A DNA stretch of 64,000 nucleotides from Casuarina equisetifolia (Eukaryota > Streptophyta > Magnoliopsida > Fagales > Casuarinaceae), in the NCBI GenBank assembly GCA_028551475.1, contig CM052355.1:30593580-30657579 (forward strand), read 5' to 3'. The notes under the pieces were generated by a model. That model did no database searches, was not told the DNA's origin, and saw nothing but the letters and a program-made list of their open reading frames with translations. Made by a program: the position numbers and the translations under genes. This document shows positions 58,590-64,000 of the stretch, in pieces. Position 1 is the first letter of the stretch. Each line of letters starts with the position of its first letter.

Positions 58590-60155
58590 GTGATAAAACC
58601 GCCCCAATTCCTTCTCTCGAAGCATCGCATTCCAAGACAAAGTCCTTCTCAAAGTCTAGGAGTGCAAGGACTGGTGTTGAAACCATGGCTATTTTTACAT
58701 CATCAAAGGCCTTTTCAAAAGCTCAGTGAGTGGTGTTGTAATCTTCCCATAATTGGTGATAAATCGCCTATAGTAACCAGTGAGCCCTAGGAAACCCCTT
58801 AATCCCTTAAGCTGTTTCGATTTAACCCAATTAACCATATCTTGCACCTTTTCCTTATCCATGGCTACCCCTTCCTCATTAATAACATGACCCAGATATC
58901 TCACTAAACTTTGGCTAAAAGAACACTTACTCTTCTTAACATATAATTTATGATTCTTAAGTACCCTAAAAACTTTCTAGACATGTTCCAAATGCTCTTG
59001 CCAGCTTCTGCTATATACTAATATATTGTCAAAGAAGACCAATACAAAGCTTCTGAGGAAATCTTTAAAGATCGAATTCATAAGCGCTTAAAAGGTGGAT
59101 GGGGCATTGCATAGTCCAAATGGCATAACTAGATATTCATAATGACCTTGATGGGTTTGAAATGTTGTCTTATAAATATCCTCATCTTGCATTCGGATCT
59201 GGTGATACCTCGATCTCAAATCCAACTTTGTAAAATACCTCGTTCCATGTAACTCATCCATCAACTCCTCAATTGTAGGGATAGGGAACTTGTCCTTAAT
59301 AGTTTGTTTATTCAAAGCTCTATAATCCACAAAGAGCCTCCAAGAACCATCCTGTTTCTTTACCAAAAGTACCGGAGATAAGCATGGGCTAGTGCTAGGC
59401 TTTATAATCCCTGCCTCTAATAGCTGTTTCACCATTTTCTCCAACTCTCCTTTTTGGTAGTGGGGGTACTTATAGGGTCTTGAGGCTATCGGTTCACTTC
59501 CCTCCTTTAGGGGTATTCTATGGTTATACTCTCTAACTGGTGGCAGACCTCTGGGTTCTTCAAACAAATCTTCAAACTCATCTAACACATCCCTTAAATC
59601 CTTGTTAACATTCTCAACATATCTTGATTCCAAGGACTGCAGCTTCTTTCTTACGATTTGGAAATTTTCTAGTTCTTCTATCCCACTGTTATGCACTGCT
59701 ACTACTTGCACTAAGAGCCCAAATCCTTCTTGTTTAAGCTCCTTGCAGTACTTATTCTCACTCACCAGCGAGCTTTCCCCATTTCTTAATCCTTGTAACG
59801 TGACTAATTTCCCTTCTACTCTGAATGCCATCTGCATTAGATCAAAATCCCAAAGGATGGGGCCAAGTGTTTTTAACCATTGAGCTCCTAAGACTACCTT
59901 GGTTCCTGGCATATACAATACATAAAAGTCAAGCTTCAATTTCACCCCTTGTGCAGTCAAGACTAGGTCTTTACACAACCCTTCACTTTTGACTTTATCT
60001 CCATTTGCCACTTCTACTTGTAAATCTTTATCTTCACTAACTTTTAGTCCCCATTTACGCACTAACTGGACACTCACAAAGTTATGGGTGCTGCCAGAGT
60101 CAATTAGTACGCATACCTTGTTCGTTTCTCCCCTTATTGAGTCAATAACTCTCAT
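58590..60155 (-). pseudogene. Gypsy protease and reverse transcriptase region
   Basis: The frame from 60155 begins with an aspartic protease ([13 protein letters not shown]) and leads into RT ([55 protein letters not shown]). Stops break it after 59088. Further on, the RT active site reads FFDNILVYS: the second catalytic Asp is Asn (codon at 59025-59027), which should abolish activity. The RNase H start is at 58904-58695 (YLGHVINEEGVAMD). Confidence 0.87.
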
Positions 60156-60551
60156 TGTCTAGGGTTCAGTAGACCCCTGCATGGCCTTAAGGGACACCTT
60201 AGGTGGTTCTTTATTCACTTCAGTTTCATGGCATATACAATACATAAAAGTCAAGCTTCAATTTCACCCCTTGTGCAGTCAAGACTAGGTCTTTACACAA
60301 CCCTTCATTTTTGACTTTATCTCCATTTGCCACTTCTACTTGTAAATCTTTATCTTCACTAACTTTTAGTCCCCATTTACACACTAACTGGATACTCACA
60401 AAGTTATGGGTGCTGCCAGAGTTAATAAGTATGCATACCTTGTTCATTTCTCCCCCTATCGAGTCGATAACTCTCATTGTCTGGGGTTCGGTAGACCCCT
60501 ACATGGCCTTAAGGGACACCTTAGGTGGTTCTTTATTCACTTCAATTTCAG
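59908..60551. repeat. 322-bp tandem duplication across the gypsy protease
   Basis: The sequence starting GGCATATACAATACATAAAA occurs at 59908 and again at 60230, and its companion word ACTCTCATTGTCT ends both copies. The offset is exactly 322 bp, which is not a multiple of three, so the gag-pol frame is broken between the two protease copies. The copies differ at only a few percent of positions. Confidence 0.9.
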
Positions 60552-60559
60552 TTTCAATC

Positions 60560-61964
60560 AATTCAGGCAGTACACTATCTGTCTCATCCTCTTCCTCCTC
60601 TCCAAACAACAAGAATAGTTTCTTTTTACAATAATGACCCATCGTATACTTCTCACCACAATTAAAACACAACCCCTTTTCTCTTCTCTCTTGTACTTCT
60701 TTAGGGGATAGCCTATTAATAGAGCTTGGAGAACCTTTATTCTTGTTCTAGCTAGTGTTTTCTTTTCCTCCATACTTTTGAGCAATAACTTTTTCCTTCC
60801 TACTATTTGCATAATCATCCTCTCATAAATATGCTAATCCTATAGCATCAGCTAGGTCATATGGTTTTCTAGACAATACTTCTTTCATCAGACCCTCCTT
60901 TAACCCAGCTAAGAAAAATATCACTTCTTGTTCTTCATTCACATAAGGAATTCTTAAGAAAAGTTTCATGAATCGTATCTCATAATCTTTTACAGAGCTG
61001 GATTGTCACAATCTGATTATATCTAAGAGGTTGTTTTTGTTAGCTGAATGACCATAGCGCCTGAGGAGCTCGGTTGTTAATTGGGGCCAAGTAATCAAAC
61101 ACTTATCTGCCTTCCTTTGTAGCCACTCCACACACATTTGTGCCTCTTCCTTTAGGTGCCACGCCGCAATATCTGCCTTGTCTAGTTCAGGTGTGCCGTT
61201 GAAACGAAAAAATTGGTTGGCTCGATTAATCCATCCTTGGGGGTCAGTTCCACCCGCAAATCTTGGAAAATTGAATCGCACCCTATTTTGCCTCTGTTGT
61301 CCATGCGGAACTCTGTTCCTTCCTCCTTCAAAGTTTTTATTTTCATCCCGAAACTCATCATAGAGCTTTTGATTTCTGCCTTCTTGGAACCACCTATTTC
61401 TTTCTTGGAAGCTTGGCTGGTTTTCTCGGTGTCCTCCCCACCCGAAAGGCTTGAGTTGCTCTCGGTTGGGTTCATATTGTTCCCCGTACCAACGGTCATC
61501 AAACACCCGATATTGATTGTAGACAGGATCTTGATTTTCCCCATTTCGGCACCCCTATGACTCATTTGGCTGGTCCTGGTTCAGATCTTGACCCTCTCAG
61601 TTTCGACCTTCCTCAAATCTACGAAAAGGTTGGCGAAAACTAGAAAATTGATTTTCTGGGTTTCTATGTTCTTCGAACCACGATTGAGGCTCTTGGACCT
61701 TCGGTTGGTTACTTTGAACTCTATCAAATTTTTTTTCCTCTTCTTCCCTTTTTATTTCTTTTTCCTTGGACCCCGAACTAGAACCACTTGTTGCCGTATC
61801 TCCTTTTCCAAACGATGTGAGCATCAAAGCCTGAAGCTTGTCAAATGACTCTTGGAATCATTTTTTTGCTGCCTTCTCTCTTTGATCCCATTTTTCTTCC
61901 ATACGGCGTTCATTCTTGGTGAACCTACGATCAATCTCCACACGAAGTTGGGCAATTTCTGAGG
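60560..61964 (-). pseudogene. Gypsy gag region
   Basis: The minus-strand gag begins MASEIAQLRVEIDRRFTKNE near 61964. It contains a capsid-like stretch (FNFPRFAGGTDPQGWINRAN, AWHLKEEAQMCVEWLQRKAD, WPQLTTELLRRYG) at 61506-61006. A zinc-knuckle-like remnant lies near 60680-60640. Several stops interrupt it. The ATG is only seven bases from the junction with the duplicated CLE promoter. Confidence 0.82.
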
Positions 61965-61970
61965 CCATAC

Positions 61971-62787
61971 CAGGTGATAGTGCTTTTAGGCGCTGTGTCA
62001 CTTCCATCAAGCTTCACCGTAGAAGCTTTAAGACCTTTATGTCACTTCCCATGAAGCTCCATGCGTGAAGTATGTGTTGCGAACTTATGCAACTTAGAGA
62101 CTCTTATATTTCTTAATACTAAATTCTATTAATATGTAAAGCTTGTTGCAGTAAGTTGTTAGCAAGACTTATTATAATGAGTTTTGCATGGCTGTCACAA
62201 GAGGAAAAATATTCATCTATGCATAAAAAATATCCAATCGTAAACTTCATCAAAATTCATATTCCAACAATGTCCATAAGCCTATTTCTAATAATATCAA
62301 TAAAATTGATAGAAAATCAGTCATTGTAAGAATCATGAGGATCGAAAATTTTTTTGTCGTGATATCATACTCCACTATGTAGGCTAGAGGACAATTTACA
62401 TCTAGTAGGATTTCATCTATTTTCAAACTTCCCGTGTCTATAAATACATATTTAGCTTCGTCGATCTCCTCACTTCTCTCGCTTCTTCTTCATAGCAATT
62501 TCCTACGACCTGCTTTTGATGTCACAGGTTGAATCTTCAAATGGCCTCAACGGATGGATAACCTGTAACGGCCGATCTAAGCTTAGATCCGGCTTGTTCC
62601 TATTCTTCCTCCTGCCGATGATTATAAAAGAAAATTACCAAAAACAGCAACAACACTCCACATCAAGAGGGACATGGGACCTTTGCATCTAAGAAAGGGA
62701 CACAGGACCGTAAACACACCAACAACCCGACGACTTCATTAGGGATTTCACACCTCCTTTTCCTACACGTTTTCCCCCTTTTGGAGG
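61971..62787. repeat. 817-bp direct repeat, right copy
   Basis: It comprises a second CLE E promoter and leader (61971-62519, TATA at 62439-62446) and the first 268 bp of the LTR (62520-62787). It joins gypsy gag sequence on the left and the CLE E coding remnant on the right. Both joins contain the short word CAGG. Confidence 0.9.
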
Positions 62788-62860
62788 CAGGTTGGCGGAG
62801 GACGGAGCAGTATCAAATGTATTGGTACTGGGAGGACCATCTAGAAACCCTCACCCTTGA
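62788..62860 (+). pseudogene. CLE copy E, 3' coding remnant
   Basis: In the frame of AGG at 62789 it reads RLAEDGAVSN, then VLVLGGPSRNPHP and a TGA at 62858-62860. It corresponds to the last 23 codons of copies A-D. The CLE motif has lost Pro4 and its closing histidines. Signal peptide and conserved block are absent, replaced by partial LTR. The following 3'UTR (GAGCTCCTGATCC, GGAGTTTCCAGAAGAAG) clearly belongs to the array. It cannot make a secreted peptide. Confidence 0.85.
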
Positions 62861-64000
62861 ATGCCCCCCGTGTTTCGAGCTCCTGATCCTTTAGGAATGG
62901 AGTTTCCAGAAGAAGAAACTTTTACCTCATGAAAAAGAACCCACTTCTAGAAAACCGTGTGGTGTAAAAGCATATGTAGCTAGAGTGAAATCTGAGTACC
63001 ATGCACTTTTCTTTTACTTGACTTAAATAGTTCCATGCATTCTTCCATTTTTATGTTGCTATTCTTGTACTTCAAATTCTTGCAAAATAATGGTAAAATC
63101 TTCTTCTCCTTTGGCAATTTAATGGCCTAACCCAGAGAACCATTATATGCCAAAGCTTTTTGCTACTTTTAAGCAGATCAGCAAAGTCAAAACTATAGGC
63201 CGCCGTTCCTAGCATTGTTTGGCAATCATTCTTAAGTTCTTGATCATTTGTTCTTCACCCCTTGCTTCTCAGACGTCTTCGTTTTCCTAGCTTACACATT
63301 GTATTTTATGTGATAAGGGATGAGAATATAAGTGTTACAGAAATATATACGGGAAATGTCTAATCAGTGAAAGCTAGCTTTCTTAAGCCTAAAGAAGAGC
63401 CTAGGTCTTGTAATGTTGGGCTACTATAGCTCAAAGGCTGCATCATAGAATAGAAATCTATTCAACTCCTCGAAATCTCCCTACTCAAACTGATAGAGAC
63501 ACAAAGCTATGCCCTTTATAAAAAGGTTGATGAATCTACAAATAGAATTACATAGTGTTTTCTTTTCAATTTGCAAGTCAACAAGAATTTTACGACTTTA
63601 AGGAATGATTTCATATTCATATCAAAAGACAACGTTAAGGAATGAGTTTAGATTCATATTAAATAAGAAACTTCTTGTCTTTACTACTCTTATTAACTTT
63701 TGGTGGATCGAAATTGCTCCTTTTTAGTTAAAATGATGGAATGATCGCTCAATAAGATTGACTTTTGATATTTCCTAATGTAAAGTGATCTTATTGTCAC
63801 ATGCTTAGGTTTTAACCCAAAAGATTAATCTAATAAATAGTATTGCCAAATGTTACGGTCCTAAAGGTTATTGAACTTGCCATGCTAATAGGCTTAGGCC
63901 TTTTGGCTCAATGGTTGGGTTGGTTACATTTGGTATCAAAGCCAAACCTCACATTTAGAATTCAAACCGTGAAAGGGGTGACTTATGAAAAGGGTTACTT
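62861..64000. other. Downstream flank of CLE E
   Basis: The first kilobase matches flanks of A, C and D (GGCATAACCCGGAGAACC-like phrase at about 63123, CTTTCTTAAGCCTAAAGAAG at about 63379). At about 63930 a primer-binding-site-like TGGTATCAAAGCC follows a TTACA end, which could mark the edge of another LTR element running off the window. No gene is seen. Confidence 0.5.

Larger units (their letters stand above)
56346..61970 (-). mobile_element. Ty3/gypsy chromovirus-type element, rearranged
   Basis: A 452-bp LTR (56346-56797) has inverted TGTCA...TGACA ends. Next to it is a polypurine tract (AAGGGGGAAGGAG on the minus strand). The minus-strand interior then runs gag, protease, RT, RNase H, integrase and chromodomain in reverse. 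After the gag start near 61964 there is no primer-binding site or 5' LTR. Sequence jumps to a second copy of the CLE promoter plus a partial LTR. The usual target duplication cannot be seen because the right edge is lost; the left flank is CTTGA. Confidence 0.88.

Noticed and set aside
55797..62787. The 817-bp direct repeats as the LTRs of the gypsy element
   Set aside because: They straddle the junction between CLE promoter and LTR, and the TG...CA bounded LTR next to the polypurine tract is 56346-56797. The promoter half is also present at copies C and D, which carry no gypsy element.

Overview
The window is nuclear DNA from a flowering plant, most likely a eudicot. It has an intron-containing SKU5-similar gene with plant-type splice sites, an intronless PLS-class PPR gene, CLE signalling-peptide genes and many Ty1/copia, Ty3/gypsy and LINE elements in AT-rich intergenic DNA. 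I cannot name the species.

Layout. A canonical CLE peptide gene (345-578) is followed by a 139-bp tandem repeat and a PPR gene (2888-5113). Next come a 1.25-kb solo LTR (6202-7446, target-site duplication ACCCA) and an internally deleted copia element (8372 to about 10430). From about 10.8 kb to the end the window is dominated by a plus-strand tandem array of duplicated units. Each ancestral unit carried one small CLE-like gene plus a few kb of shared flank. Intact copies are A (12508-12747), B (14897-15169), C (19110-19349) and D (45444-45683). A fifth copy, E, is split and rearranged around a chromodomain gypsy element (55380-62860). One unit (about 41690-43150) has lost its CLE gene by deletion. 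A relic of unit flank lies near 10860-11070.

Between copies C and D sit a decayed LINE (22855-25660), a full-length but dead copia element (26165-33115, TSD CGTTC) with a second 1.25-kb solo LTR nested in it (27107-28378, TSD GGATC), a frameshifted LysM small secreted protein gene (34075-34494), a copia relic (about 36600-38150) and a young 5'-truncated LINE (38743-40180, 17-bp TSD). Between D and E is a complete eight-exon SKU5-similar, copper-less multicopper-oxidase-like gene (51121-53974).

Most notable is the CLE array. Its predicted peptides depart from the CLE consensus: Arg1 is replaced by Lys or Gln in all four intact copies, and Pro9 by Gly or His in three. An upstream precursor block around SKLEHYRRL is better conserved than the peptide. 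Copy B carries an 80-bp duplication of its CLE motif, with the second motif out of frame. The copies share a core promoter, and C and D share repeated upstream modules holding an RY-like palindrome TTGCATGCAA. This looks like a fast-evolving, locally expanded peptide-hormone family that transposons are breaking up.
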